From Phaeobacter sp. B1627 (GTDB taxonomy: Bacteria; Pseudomonadota; Alphaproteobacteria; Rhodobacterales; Rhodobacteraceae): a stretch of DNA of 64,000 nt. The notes below the pieces were generated by a model. It saw nothing but the letters and a program-made list of their open reading frames with translations. It ran no database searches and had not been told where the DNA came from. A program made the position numbers and the translations under genes. Of this stretch, positions 9,211-20,362 are shown in pieces. The stretch covers positions 62,001-126,000 of the forward strand of contig NZ_VCNK01000023.1 in the NCBI RefSeq assembly GCF_006265095.1, given 5' to 3'. Positions within the stretch are counted from its first letter, which is position 1. Every line of letters starts with the position of its first letter.

Positions 9211-9307
9211 CGCCTGACTTTCGGTACCGATCCCAACCCTGAACTCTTATTCGGGGGGGCGCTAAGGACCGTCTGGATTGTCATCTACTGGAACGAAGGG
9301 GAGTGTC

Positions 9308-9814
9308 ATGACGGACGCCAACCTCTTCCAACTGGGGATCGGTCTGGAGACAGGCGCCCAAGAGGAAGAAACCAACCGCAGTGAAACCACCGCGATTTGC
9401 GACGCATTGGTCGATAGCAACCGCGAAGATCACTTCATCCGCCGCGACGGCAAAGTGTTTGCCGGAACCCATCTTATCATTGAGGTGATGAAGGGGACCG
9501 GTCTGGACAGTCAGGCCCTGATTGAAACCGCATTTCGCAGAATGGTCGAAGTCTGCGGCGCGACCTTGCTGCATATCCATACGCATAAATTCTCCCCGCA
9601 GGGAGTCTCGGGCGTTGCCGTATTGGCCGAGAGCCACATCTCGGTGCACACCTGGCCCGAAATCGGCTACGGTGCGTTTGACGTCTTCATGTGCGGCGAC
9701 GCAGAACCGTGGAATGCAGTCGACGTTCTGAAATCAGCCTTCGAGACTGACATGGTCGAAGTGCGTGAATTGCTGCGCGGAGAAGAGCTGATTGCCAAAG
9801 AGGTTGCCGCATGA
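9308..9814 (+). CDS. speD: S-adenosylmethionine decarboxylase proenzyme
   Basis: A 168-residue pyruvoyl enzyme that makes decarboxylated SAM, the aminopropyl donor for spermidine. The self-cleavage site is Ser112 in ESHISVHTWPE, with the catalytic His114 next to it and Cys127 or so downstream (FMCGD). It carries an N-terminal extension of about 45 residues compared with the compact Thermotoga-type enzyme. The ATG at 9308 follows AAGGGGAG. It overlaps speE by 4 bp (ATGA), which supports the canonical role rather than one of the newer SpeD-derived arginine or ornithine decarboxylases. Confidence 0.93.
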   Translation: MTDANLFQLGIGLETGAQEEETNRSETTAICDALVDSNREDHFIRRDGKVFAGTHLIIEVMKGTGLDSQALIETAFRRMVEVCGATLLHIHTHKFSPQGVSGVAVLAESHISVHTWPEIGYGAFDVFMCGDAEPWNAVDVLKSAFETDMVEVRELLRGEELIAKEVAA

Positions 9815-10665
9815 CGGATGAGGTCTGGAACACCGAACGGTTGCATGATCACTTTGCCCAATCTTTGCGGATTGGCGAAATGCTCTATGACAGCAAGACG
9901 GAACATCAGCGACTGAAAGTGTTTCAAAACGGCACGTTCGGGCGCGTTCTTACTCTGGACGACGTGGTACAGACTACCGAAGGCGACAATTTCATCTATC
10001 ATGAAATGCTAACCCATGTGCCAATCCTGGCGCATGGAGCTGCAAAACGGGTGTTGATCATTGGCGGTGGCGACGGCGGCATTGCACGCGAAGTCCTGAA
10101 GCACGCCACAGTCGAGCATGTCACCATGGTTGAAATCGACGCCGGAGTGGTTGATTTCTCCAAAGAATACCTGCCGATGTTGAGCCTGGGTGCCTTTGAC
10201 GATCCGCGCCTCGATCTGGTGATCAACGATGGTGCGGCTTTCATGAGGGAGACTGACGCCAAGTTCGACGTGATCATCGTTGATTCCACCGATCCGATCG
10301 GTCCCGGCGAGGTGTTGTTCACCGACACATTCTATGGCCACGCCGCCCGCGCCCTGACGCAAGATGGCATCATCGTGACCCAGAACGGCGTGCCCTTCAT
10401 GCAGGGGGACGAGCTGACCAATACCATGCGGGCGTTTCAGGCGCTGTTTGCTGACGCCACCTGCTATCTTGCCACGATCCCCACCTATGTCGGCGGACCG
10501 ATGGCGCTTGGCTGGGGCAGCCACTCCACGAGCGCGCGTGCCGTGGATCTCGCCACGCTCAAGGACCGTTTCGCTGCTGCCGGACTTGTTCCGGATTACT
10601 ACACGCCCGAGGTGCACAAGGCCGCATTTGCCCTGCCCGGATATGTACAAAAGCTCATTCCCTGA
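9811..10665 (+). CDS. speE: Spermidine synthase-family aminopropyltransferase
   Basis: A 284-residue enzyme with a small N-terminal beta domain (to about residue 60) and a Rossmann methyltransferase-like domain with the dcSAM loop IIGGGDGGIAREVL, VEID and the catalytic DSTDPIGPG. It transfers an aminopropyl group to putrescine. The substrate-lid region reads IPTYVGGPMALGWGS rather than the common PTYPSG form, so preference for putrescine is likely but not certain. It is translationally coupled to speD. Confidence 0.92.
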   Translation: MTDEVWNTERLHDHFAQSLRIGEMLYDSKTEHQRLKVFQNGTFGRVLTLDDVVQTTEGDNFIYHEMLTHVPILAHGAAKRVLIIGGGDGGIAREVLKHATVEHVTMVEIDAGVVDFSKEYLPMLSLGAFDDPRLDLVINDGAAFMRETDAKFDVIIVDSTDPIGPGEVLFTDTFYGHAARALTQDGIIVTQNGVPFMQGDELTNTMRAFQALFADATCYLATIPTYVGGPMALGWGSHSTSARAVDLATLKDRFAAAGLVPDYYTPEVHKAAFALPGYVQKLIP

Positions 10666-10719
10666 CCGTGTGTTGGGGTCGATAGTTCAGGTATCGCCCG
10701 TCACATCGGCGGGCGGATA

Positions 10720-11142
10720 TCACCGTTTCGGCGGAATTGAATAGGTCATCGTCGACCGCGCGACCGGCTGCTCCACCCCTTCGGAAAACACCAGCACGTC
10801 TCCGACCGCGAGCGAGCGGCCGAGCTTCAGCAGCCGGGCCTGGCCGATCAGATCACGACCGGCTTGCGGCTTGCGCATGAAGTCGAACGAGGCATTCGTG
10901 GTCACAGCCAGCGCTTCTCGCCCGAGATGCGCCAGAACCAGCGCGTAGACCGCAACGTCAGCCAGAGCGAACATCGACGGACCGGAGACCGTTCCGCCGG
11001 GACGCAGGTGCCGGTCCTGCACGTTGAGGCGCATCGAAAGACTGCCCGATGACAGCGTGTCCACGGTGAAGTCCTCCCGGACCTGAGGGAAGACTTCCTC
11101 CAGATACGCGGTCAATTCCTGCGCATCAAAAATCAGCTCCAT
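10720..11142 (-). CDS. PaaI-type hotdog-fold thioesterase
   Basis: A 140-residue hotdog protein. The core has GGTVSGPSMFALADVAVYALVLAHLG, the helix bearing the usual catalytic region of acyl-CoA thioesterases (PF03061), followed by TNASFDFMRKP. It probably hydrolyses a short acyl- or aryl-CoA. The ATG at 11142 has GGGAGGG 8 nt upstream, which excludes the longer in-frame version. It converges on speE across 54 bp that hold only a small CGCCCG/CGGGCG stem. Confidence 0.85.
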   Translation of the reverse strand: MELIFDAQELTAYLEEVFPQVREDFTVDTLSSGSLSMRLNVQDRHLRPGGTVSGPSMFALADVAVYALVLAHLGREALAVTTNASFDFMRKPQAGRDLIGQARLLKLGRSLAVGDVLVFSEGVEQPVARSTMTYSIPPKR

Positions 11143-11524
11143 AGCATTGCCCTCCCACGATTTTCGCCCGCTCAATCTGCACTGAGCATGCGCCAGAATG
11201 AAAGCGAAACGTGACGGCACGATAGCTCTGCCGCTGAATTACTCAAATTTTTCTAAAATTATCCACGAATTCAGGTTTTGTTTACCAATCGCGATCTATT
11301 GTTTCCCTATTGAGGCTTTCAATGAAGGCAAGAAAATGGCAAGAGTTGGGCAAGCCTGATGGCTTGTCACAATTCGGGCCGCTGCTTCGAACCGTCCCTC
11401 CTCCCGGATCTCTCACCCGGATTTGACGTTCACGAAGCTGCGGCCCAAATTTTCTTCACTCCCCGACCGATCTCCCCCATTCGTGATATTGCGCCCGCAG
11501 TCTGCCTGCCCTATTTGGCCAGTC
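11143..11524. other. Gene-free 382-bp region upstream of trmFO
   Basis: I find no gene here. It holds the start region of the thioesterase gene, an A+T-rich stretch at 11240-11330 that probably carries divergent promoters, and a small hairpin (CAAGCC-TGAT-GGCTTG, 11351-11366). A TTCGAACC at about 11387 looks like a tRNA T-loop, but no cloverleaf can be built round it. Confidence 0.5.
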
Positions 11525-12868
11525 ATGACACAAGAGCTTCACATCGTCGGCGGCGGAATGGCCGGATCCGAGGCAGCCTGGCAGGCCGCCCACATGGGCG
11601 TCAACGTGGTCCTCCACGAGATGCGTCCGAAGGTTGAAACCTTTGCCCATCAGACCGGCAATCTGGGCGAGATGGTCTGTTCCAACTCGTTCCGATCCGA
11701 CGATGACGAGCAAAACGCGGTCGGCCTGCTGCATTGGGAAATGCGCGCGGCCGAGGGGTTGATCATGGCCACGGCGGACCAACACCGCTTGCCGGCCGGA
11801 GGCGCGCTGGCCGTAGACCGCGAGCCCTTTGCCGAAACGGTCACCGCGCGGCTGAAGGCGCTGCCCAACCTACAGGTCTCCTACGAAGAAATCACCGAGC
11901 TGCCGGACCAAGGTCAGTGGATCTTTGCCACCGGCCCTCTGACCTCGGCGACACTGGGCGCGGCCATTCAACGCGAAACCGGCACCGAGCGTCTGGCGTT
12001 CTTTGACGCAATCGCTCCGATTATCTACGCCGACAGTATCGATATGTCGAAGGCCTGGATGCAGTCCCGCTATGACAAGGGCGACACGGAGGAAGAGCGC
12101 ACTGCCTACCTCAATTGCCCCATGGACAAAGATCAGTATGATGCCTTTATCGACGCGCTTCTGGCTGCGGAGAAGGCCGAATTCCACGAGGGCGAAACCG
12201 CCGGCTACTTCGATGGCTGTTTGCCGATCGAAGTGATGGCTGAAAGAGGGCGCGAAACCCTGCGTCATGGCCCCATGAAACCCGTGGGTCTGACCAATCC
12301 GCACCAGCCAGACGTCAAGGCCCATGCCGTCGTCCAACTGCGCCGGGACAACGCGTTGGGGACCTTGTTCAATATCGTCGGCTTTCAGACAAAGATGAAA
12401 TACGGCGCGCAAACTGATGTTTTCCGGATGATTCCGGGACTTGAAAACGCCAGTTTCGCACGGCTTGGGGGTATTCACCGCAACACCTTTCTGAACTCAC
12501 CGACCTTGCTTGATCAGGAGATGCGCCTGAAATCCCGGCCCAATATCCGCTTTGCCGGGCAGGTCACTGGGGTCGAAGGCTATGTCGAGAGCGCCGCCAT
12601 GGGGCTGCTGGCTGGCCGTCTCGCCGCCGCTGAGATGCTTGGGATGGCGCTGCCTCCGGTTCCTCAGGACAGCGCCATGGGCGCCTTGATCCACCACATT
12701 ACCGGCGGCGCGGACGCCAAGACGTTTCAGCCGATGAATGTGAACTTCGGCCTGTTCCGTCCGCTGGACGGCGTCAAAGGCGGGCGCCGCGGCCGCAAGG
12801 ATCGCTACAAGGCCTATACGGACCGGGCGAAATTGGCCTGGCAGGACTGGCTTGGTAACTTTTCATAG
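11525..12868 (+). CDS. trmFO: tRNA (uracil-54-C5)-methyltransferase, folate- and FAD-dependent
   Basis: A 447-residue flavoprotein that makes ribothymidine at tRNA position 54 using methylenetetrahydrofolate. The FAD-binding loop is [15 protein letters not shown] (residues 8-22). Other family marks are [21 protein letters not shown] and the C-terminal FGLFRPLDG. The length matches the family. A longer open frame upstream begins with low-complexity sequence and no ribosome site, so I start at ATG 11525. An inverted repeat lies just after the stop and covers the next start codon. Confidence 0.95.
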   Translation: MTQELHIVGGGMAGSEAAWQAAHMGVNVVLHEMRPKVETFAHQTGNLGEMVCSNSFRSDDDEQNAVGLLHWEMRAAEGLIMATADQHRLPAGGALAVDREPFAETVTARLKALPNLQVSYEEITELPDQGQWIFATGPLTSATLGAAIQRETGTERLAFFDAIAPIIYADSIDMSKAWMQSRYDKGDTEEERTAYLNCPMDKDQYDAFIDALLAAEKAEFHEGETAGYFDGCLPIEVMAERGRETLRHGPMKPVGLTNPHQPDVKAHAVVQLRRDNALGTLFNIVGFQTKMKYGAQTDVFRMIPGLENASFARLGGIHRNTFLNSPTLLDQEMRLKSRPNIRFAGQVTGVEGYVESAAMGLLAGRLAAAEMLGMALPPVPQDSAMGALIHHITGGADAKTFQPMNVNFGLFRPLDGVKGGRRGRKDRYKAYTDRAKLAWQDWLGNFS

Positions 12869-12873
12869 ACGCT

Positions 12874-12906
12874 GTCATGGTCCTGGCGCTACACTGGGAC
12901 CATGAC
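12874..12906 (+). promoter_or_regulatory. Hairpin that buries the start codon of the methyltransferase gene
   Basis: GTCATGGTCC (12874-12883) and GGACCATGAC (12897-12906) are perfect 10-bp complements with a 13-nt loop. The right arm contains the ATG at 12902 and the only purine-rich stretch before it. In mRNA this would block initiation unless ribosomes finishing trmFO, or a ligand, open it. Confidence 0.5.
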
Positions 12907-13516
12907 TGAAAAGTTTCTCGAAAAAACCTATGCGCTCGGGACCGTGAAAGAGACCCTGGAGCATTACAATCGCTGGGCTGAGAGTTACGATGCGGAAATC
13001 GCGGAAAACAACTATGCCACGCCCGGTCGGATTGCCGATGCATTGTGGTCGTTCCTGCCATCCCCTCAGGCGCCGGTCCTCGATTTTGGCTGCGGCACCG
13101 GACTGTCCGGCATAGCGCTGCGCAGAGTGGGCTATGAAACCGTGGACGGGCTGGACCCCTCTCCGGCGATGCTGGATGTCGCACGCACAAAAAGCGCACA
13201 TCGCAGGCTTTCGCTTCTGAAGGCCGATCACTCCGTACCCTATGCGCCCGGCACATATCGGGCTGTTGTCGCCTGTGGCGTCCTTGGAACCGGAGCAGCT
13301 CCGCCCGCCGTTTTTGGGCGTCTGATGCACAGCCTTTCGAAGGGAGAGCTTCTGGCATTTTCCCTGAATGACCATGCACTTGCGGATCCTTCCTACACCG
13401 GCGCCATCAACGAGTGGCTGGATTGCGGAGCGGCGCGGCTGCTGTTTCGCGAACACGGGCCCCACCTGCCCGGCCTCGACTTGAACGCTGACGTCTACGT
13501 GATTGAAAAAGCTTGA
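12902..13516 (+). CDS. Class I SAM-dependent methyltransferase (METTL27/Williams-Beuren-like)
   Basis: A 204-residue protein with motif I LDFGCGTGLSGIALR (residues 61-75), motif II DGLDPSPAMLDVA and a post-I HYNRWAESYDAEI start typical of WBSCR27-like methyltransferases. The substrate is unknown. Its start codon sits inside a 10-bp hairpin stem. Its stop TGA overlaps the TTG start of gluQ (TTGA), so the two form a coupled pair. A role in tRNA or small-molecule methylation is open. Confidence 0.82.
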   Translation: MTEKFLEKTYALGTVKETLEHYNRWAESYDAEIAENNYATPGRIADALWSFLPSPQAPVLDFGCGTGLSGIALRRVGYETVDGLDPSPAMLDVARTKSAHRRLSLLKADHSVPYAPGTYRAVVACGVLGTGAAPPAVFGRLMHSLSKGELLAFSLNDHALADPSYTGAINEWLDCGAARLLFREHGPHLPGLDLNADVYVIEKA

Positions 13517-14373
13517 CCTTCACCACGAGATTTGCGCCATCGCCGACGGGCCCCTTGCACCTCGGGCATGCGTTTTCGGCGCTTCTTGCATCGGATTTGG
13601 CCGATCAGCACGATGGCACGTTTCTTTTGCGCATCGAAGACATTGACCAATCGCGGGCGCGCCCCGCCTGGGAAAAACAGATCTATGAGGATCTCGCCTG
13701 GCTCGGGCTTGATTGGCCACGTCCCGTCATGCGCCAATCAGATCGCTTACCCCGCTATACGGCCGCGCTGAAGACCCTGACCGACTTGGGGCTGACCTAT
13801 GCCTGTCGGTGCAATCGCGCCGATATCGAAGCTGCCGCCGGCGCGCCGCAAGAAGGCGTTCCGCAATTTGGCCCCGATGGTCGGATATACCCCGGCACCT
13901 GCCGGGATCGCCGTATCGCCACGCCCGCGCCCCAGGATGTTATCCGGCTTGATATGCGGGCCGCTCTGGCACAGTTGGGCCCGCTGTCTTTTGGCGAGAC
14001 CTCGCAGGACCTTGGCGGGCGTATCCGAATAGACCCGGAACATCTTTTGACCGGTGTCGGTGACATCATCCTGGTGCGCCGGAATATGGGCAGCTCCTAT
14101 CATCTGTCGGTGGTCGTGGATGACGCCGATCAGGGAATTACCGATGTGGTCCGCGGCGCCGATCTGTTCGAGACCACCCAGATCCATGTTGTCCTGCAGA
14201 CCCTGCTCTCCTTGCCGGTGCCGCGCTATCATCATCATCGCCTGATCCGAGACTCTGCCGGGAAGCGACTGGCAAAACGCGATGACGCGCGCGCCATCGC
14301 CAAATATCGCAGCGAAGGCGCGCGCCCGGCCGACATCCGGGACCTGATTGGGCTGAGCGGAATTCTGACCTGA
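13513..14373 (+). CDS. gluQ: Glutamyl-Q tRNA(Asp) synthetase
   Basis: A 286-residue paralogue of the GluRS catalytic core that charges glutamate onto queuosine 34 of tRNA(Asp). It has FAPSPTGPLHLGH (HIGH-type), a CRC..C zinc cluster at about residues 96-130 (CRCNRAD, TCRDRR) and GKRLAKRDDARAI in the KMSKS position, and lacks the anticodon-binding domain, as expected. The start must be the TTG at 13513, because the conserved region begins at residue 3. It overlaps the methyltransferase stop by four bases. Convergent with hisI, 2 bp apart. Confidence 0.93.
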   Translation: MTFTTRFAPSPTGPLHLGHAFSALLASDLADQHDGTFLLRIEDIDQSRARPAWEKQIYEDLAWLGLDWPRPVMRQSDRLPRYTAALKTLTDLGLTYACRCNRADIEAAAGAPQEGVPQFGPDGRIYPGTCRDRRIATPAPQDVIRLDMRAALAQLGPLSFGETSQDLGGRIRIDPEHLLTGVGDIILVRRNMGSSYHLSVVVDDADQGITDVVRGADLFETTQIHVVLQTLLSLPVPRYHHHRLIRDSAGKRLAKRDDARAIAKYRSEGARPADIRDLIGLSGILT

Positions 14374-14375
14374 AA

Positions 14376-14747
14376 TCAGGTCATTGGCGTCATGATTTCA
14401 ACCTCATCACCACCCCGGACAGCCGTGTAGAAACAGCTGCGTCGGTTGGTGTGACATGCGGGTCCGGTCTGCCGCACAAGGGCAAGAAGAGCATCGCGGT
14501 CACAATCGATGCGCAGCTCGACCAATTCCTGCAGGTTCCCAGAGCTTTCACCCTTGACCCAAAACGATTGCCGCGAACGAGACCAATAGGTTACACGTCC
14601 TGTTTCAAGTGTCTTTGCAACACTTTCGGCGTTCATCCACGCCATCATCAGGATCTCGTGACTATCGGCATCCTGAGCAATGCACGGCACCAGCCCCGCG
14701 TCGCTATATGTCAGTGTTTCAGCGGAAAAACTCACCGGGATTTGCAT
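14376..14747 (-). CDS. hisI: Phosphoribosyl-AMP cyclohydrolase
   Basis: A 123-residue enzyme for the third step of histidine synthesis. The metal-binding residues are visible: DCDRD (Asp ligands) and CHTNRRSCFY (two Cys), plus the active-site stretch VTYWSRSRQSFWVKGE. It is the stand-alone HisI without the HisE domain. The ATG at 14747 has AAAAGG upstream. An in-frame ATG at 14765 would add six residues but has no ribosome site. It is divergent from the IscU-like gene. Confidence 0.95.
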   Translation of the reverse strand: MQIPVSFSAETLTYSDAGLVPCIAQDADSHEILMMAWMNAESVAKTLETGRVTYWSRSRQSFWVKGESSGNLQELVELRIDCDRDALLALVRQTGPACHTNRRSCFYTAVRGGDEVEIMTPMT

Positions 14748-14825
14748 TTGAAAAACCTTTTGCATCTGCGGGGCGCGCCCCTATGTATGGAGAATGCGCC
14801 CCAAGGGAAACCCCAAGGAAGAAAT

Positions 14826-15278
14826 ATGTCCGGCGAAACTGACCTGATCAAACTCTACTCGACCAAGATCCTCGCTCTGGCGGCGGAGATCCCCCATCAG
14901 GGACGCCTTGACGACGCCGATGCCACAGTCAAACGCCGCTCGCCGCTTTGCGGATCCACCGTGACGGTCGATATCGCGCTGGAAAACGGCAAAGTGTCGC
15001 GGTTTGCGCAGGATGTAAAGGCCTGCGCTTTGGGGCAGGCCTCGGCGGCGATCGTCGGTCAGGTGATCATCGGCCGCACGCTCTCCGAGGTGGAAACCGC
15101 TCGCGATCAGCTCAAGGCGATGCTGTCCGCATCCGGCCCGGTCCCCGATCGCCCCTTTGACGGGCTGGAGGTTCTGATCCCCGCGCGGGAATTCAAAAAC
15201 CGCCACGCCTCCATACAGCTGGCGCTCGACGCGACCCTCGAAGCGATGCAGACAGCGCTGAAATCGAACTGCGCCTGA
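14826..15278 (+). CDS. IscU/NifU-like iron-sulfur scaffold protein
   Basis: A 150-residue protein of the NifU N-terminal/IscU fold. The three cluster-ligand cysteines are apparent in SPLCGSTVTV (Cys42), KACALGQASA (Cys77) and the C-terminal NCA. The family's second Asp is replaced by the shorter pattern usual in Rhodobacterales, where these proteins are often annotated simply as scaffold proteins. AAGGAAG lies 8 nt before the ATG. No isc or suf genes adjoin it. Confidence 0.82.
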   Translation: MSGETDLIKLYSTKILALAAEIPHQGRLDDADATVKRRSPLCGSTVTVDIALENGKVSRFAQDVKACALGQASAAIVGQVIIGRTLSEVETARDQLKAMLSASGPVPDRPFDGLEVLIPAREFKNRHASIQLALDATLEAMQTALKSNCA

Positions 15279-15335
15279 CCCCGCCCCCGCAGCGGTTTAT
15301 CTCTCTGACATCAGAAGAGACCCACCCGATCCGCG

Positions 15336-15371
15336 TAAAAAAACCGCCGCACATCCGGGCAGATGGCGGCG
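15336..15371 (-). terminator. Terminator of the 40-residue protein transcript
   Basis: Read on the minus strand, CCGCCGCCA (15371-15363) pairs with TGCGGCGG (about 15350-15343), and seven Ts follow. It ends a transcript that starts above 15653. The ~160 nt between stop codon and terminator hold no convincing gene. Confidence 0.7.
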
Positions 15372-15530
15372 GCCAGTGAGAGCATTTTCATGCGGGACCC
15401 GGAGTGAACCAAGCACCAAAGGCAGATGCCACAGGTGCGGATCGAACAGGCAATCGATCCTTGCCAGACAAACGGCAGGCCCATCCGGCATGAAAACACA
15501 GGCAAAAAGAAAAATCTCGGAACGGGATGC

Positions 15531-15653
15531 TCAGAACATCCCCGGCAGGTGGAGGCCGACAACAAGCATCACCACGAGAGAGGCCGCGCCCAACGCATCC
15601 TGAAGCAGCGTCGATTGAGAATTGCGCAGGGCGGATTTGAATTGCGTAACCAT
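15531..15653 (-). CDS. 40-residue single-pass membrane protein behind LexA-like repeats
   Basis: The frame encodes 40 residues: a basic N-terminus (MVTQFKSALRNSQSTLLQ) and one hydrophobic helix (ALGAASLVVMLVVGLHL) ending PGMF. The ATG at 15653 has AAGAGG 7 nt upstream, and a terminator follows, so it looks like a real gene. About 85 bp upstream are four phased GAAC repeats, one pair spaced as in the alphaproteobacterial LexA box. The layout recalls SidA of Caulobacter, a 29-residue SOS-induced membrane inhibitor of division. No sequence similarity is claimed. A longer in-frame version from 15761 would cover the repeats and is unlikely. Confidence 0.65.
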   Translation of the reverse strand: MVTQFKSALRNSQSTLLQDALGAASLVVMLVVGLHLPGMF

Positions 15654-15734
15654 CTTGGGACCTCTTCGTTCTCTGTCAAACGAGCTCAACGCTCTTGTTG
15701 TCTCTTTGTTCTCATTTTGCGCGAGTCGTGTAAA

Positions 15735-15769
15735 GAACTTTTTAAGAACATTTGAGAACAAATAAGAAC
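15735..15769 (-). promoter_or_regulatory. LexA-type GAAC direct-repeat array
   Basis: GAAC occurs at 15735, 15746, 15756 and 15766. The first pair is GAAC-N7-GAAC, equal to the GTTC-N7-GTTC SOS box of alphaproteobacteria; the others are spaced N6. It lies between recG and the 40-residue gene, 82-116 bp before the latter's ATG, and also just beyond the recG stop (15800). Confidence 0.55.
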
Positions 15770-15799
15770 ACCCGAGACCTCAGCAGAACAGAAGAGGTT

Positions 15800-17890
15800 T
15801 CAGCCCACAGAGATCAGACGAATGGCTTCGTCCTGCCGCAACAGCCACAAGAGCGTCCGCGCCGCGCGCCCCCGCGTGCCGGACAGGTCCGGATCGGCGG
15901 TCATCAGCGCACGGGCGTCGCTTTGTGCTATCGCCATCAAATCTGCCTGACGTTCCAGATCGGCAATCTGAAACCGGGGTAGCCCCGATTGCGCCGTGCC
16001 GATGACATCCCCGGCCCCGCGCATCTGCAGATCCGTTTCCGCAATCACGAAACCGTCTTCGCTCTGCCGCAGAACCTCCAGCCGCTTGCGCCCGCCTTCG
16101 GTCAGAGGCGGCTGATACATCAGCAGACAGGTCGATTCTGCGCTGCCGCGACCAACCCGCCCACGCAACTGATGCAGTTGTGCGAGGCCAAAGATCTCGG
16201 CCCTTTCAATCACCATAATAGAGGCATTCGGCACGTTGACGCCGACCTCAATCACGGTTGTGGCCACCAGCACGCGCGTGCGCCCCTGCTGAAACGCCGC
16301 CATGGCCGCGTCCTTGTCCTGTGGCGGCATCTGCCCGTGCACAAGCCCAACCACCTCTTCGCCCAGAACCGCACGCAGATGTTTGAACCGAGCATCCGCC
16401 GCCGTCAGGTCCATCACCTCGGACTCCTCGACCAGCGGGCACACCCAATAGCACTGTCGGCCCTCCGCGATGGCCGTGCGCAGATGGTCCACCACCTCTG
16501 ACATCCGTTCCGTACTGATGATCGCCGTCTTGATCGGTTTGCGCCCCGGCGGTTTCTCGTCCAGAACCGAGACCTCCATATCGCCATATTGGGTCAGGGC
16601 CAGAGAGCGCGGGATGGGGGTTGCCGTCATCACCAGGACGTCGGCGCGCTGACCTTTTTCGGCCAGCTCCATACGCTGGCGCACCCCAAACCGGTGCTGT
16701 TCGTCCACGACCACCAGCCGTAGATCGTGAAACGCCACATCCTGTTGAAACACCGCGTGGGTTCCGACCAGAATGTGAATATCACCCCGCTGCAGCGCCT
16801 CCAGCTTTGCCTTTCGGTCGCGACCCTTGTCACGCCCGGTCAGGATCTCCAGCACAACGCCCGCATCATTGGCCAGCGGCTGCAGTCCCTCCAGGTGCTG
16901 GCGTGCGAGAATTTCGGTTGGCGCCATCATTACCCCCTGCCCGCCCGCCTCAACCGCGACCAGCAGCGCCATAAAGGCCACAAGCGTTTTTCCCGCTCCC
17001 ACATCCCCCTGCAGCAAGCGGTTCATGCGCCGCGCCCTCGCCATATCTGCGGAGATCTCGTCAATCGCCCGCGCCTGAGCCCCGGTGGGACGATACGGCA
17101 ATGCCGCGAGAACCTTGCTCTGCAGCTTCCCGGTGGCGACAGAAGGTCGGCCGGGCTGCTCCCGTTCCACCGAACGCGCGATGGCCAGAGTCAGCTGATG
17201 CGCGAACAGCTCGTCATAGGCCAAGCGTTCCCGCATGGGCGCATCAGCCAGAAGATCGTCCAGCCCGGCAGGCGCATGAGCGGCCACCATCGCATCCTGC
17301 CAGCCCGCCCAGTTTTTCTTCGCCTTGAACGACGGGTCGATCCACTCCGCCAGATCCGGCAGCCGTGTGAGTGCGCTCTGCACCGCCTTGTACATGGTTT
17401 TCTGAGTGATCCCATGGGTCAGCCGATACACCGGTTCGAACTCGGGAATTTCATCCGCTTCGGCGAGGGGCAGCATGTAATCCGGATGCACCATCTGCGC
17501 AGCGCCATCGAACAGCTCCAGCTTTCCTGACACGATACGACGGGATCCTTCGGGCAGTTGCGCCGTCAGATACCGGCTGCGGCCGTGAAAGAACACAAGC
17601 TGAAACTCGGTGTCCTGATCAGTCAAGTCGATCCGGTAGGCTCCGCCCTTGTTTCGCGCCGGGCGATGCTGACCGACCGTGACCTCCACCGTGGCGGTCG
17701 CGGGCAGCTCCAGTCCTGCGATGGATGCGCGCCGACGACGATCAACGACCCCATGCGGCAGCGAATACAGCAAGTCTCGCGGGGCGATGATATTCAGCTG
17801 TGCAAAGTGTTCAGCCGTTTTCGGACCGACGCCTTGCAATGTCTCCATTTCCCCAAACAATGGGAACAGCTGTTCCGGACGCCCCTTCAT
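15800..17890 (-). CDS. recG: ATP-dependent DNA helicase RecG
   Basis: A 696-residue branch-migrating helicase for stalled forks and recombination intermediates. An N-terminal wedge/OB domain (to about residue 250) precedes the helicase core with Walker A GDVGAGKT, DEQH (VVDEQHRFGVRQR), motif III MTATPIPRSL and motif VI QLRGRVGRG. Full length for the family. It starts 7 bp after the ligA stop, so ligA-recG are likely cotranscribed. An SOS-like repeat array lies just beyond it. Confidence 0.96.
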   Translation of the reverse strand: MKGRPEQLFPLFGEMETLQGVGPKTAEHFAQLNIIAPRDLLYSLPHGVVDRRRRASIAGLELPATATVEVTVGQHRPARNKGGAYRIDLTDQDTEFQLVFFHGRSRYLTAQLPEGSRRIVSGKLELFDGAAQMVHPDYMLPLAEADEIPEFEPVYRLTHGITQKTMYKAVQSALTRLPDLAEWIDPSFKAKKNWAGWQDAMVAAHAPAGLDDLLADAPMRERLAYDELFAHQLTLAIARSVEREQPGRPSVATGKLQSKVLAALPYRPTGAQARAIDEISADMARARRMNRLLQGDVGAGKTLVAFMALLVAVEAGGQGVMMAPTEILARQHLEGLQPLANDAGVVLEILTGRDKGRDRKAKLEALQRGDIHILVGTHAVFQQDVAFHDLRLVVVDEQHRFGVRQRMELAEKGQRADVLVMTATPIPRSLALTQYGDMEVSVLDEKPPGRKPIKTAIISTERMSEVVDHLRTAIAEGRQCYWVCPLVEESEVMDLTAADARFKHLRAVLGEEVVGLVHGQMPPQDKDAAMAAFQQGRTRVLVATTVIEVGVNVPNASIMVIERAEIFGLAQLHQLRGRVGRGSAESTCLLMYQPPLTEGGRKRLEVLRQSEDGFVIAETDLQMRGAGDVIGTAQSGLPRFQIADLERQADLMAIAQSDARALMTADPDLSGTRGRAARTLLWLLRQDEAIRLISVG

Positions 17891-17897
17891 GTTTTAT

Positions 17898-20303
<2,406 letters not shown>

Positions 20304-20362
20304 CTAAAGGCTAGGACGCCCCAGACACGGGAACATTGAAGCAGAAAAGTCGGAGCGGGAAC

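Noticed and set aside
9129-9307. Polyamine or SAM riboswitch before speD
   Set aside because: The leader has no recognisable conserved blocks of the known SAM, SAH or speF-type elements.
11380-11400. tRNA suggested by a TTCGAACC T-loop-like string
   Set aside because: No acceptor or anticodon stems can be formed round it on either strand.
15297-15491. 64-codon frame downstream of the 40-residue gene on the minus strand
   Set aside because: It runs through a strong terminator hairpin (15336-15371) and lacks a ribosome site.
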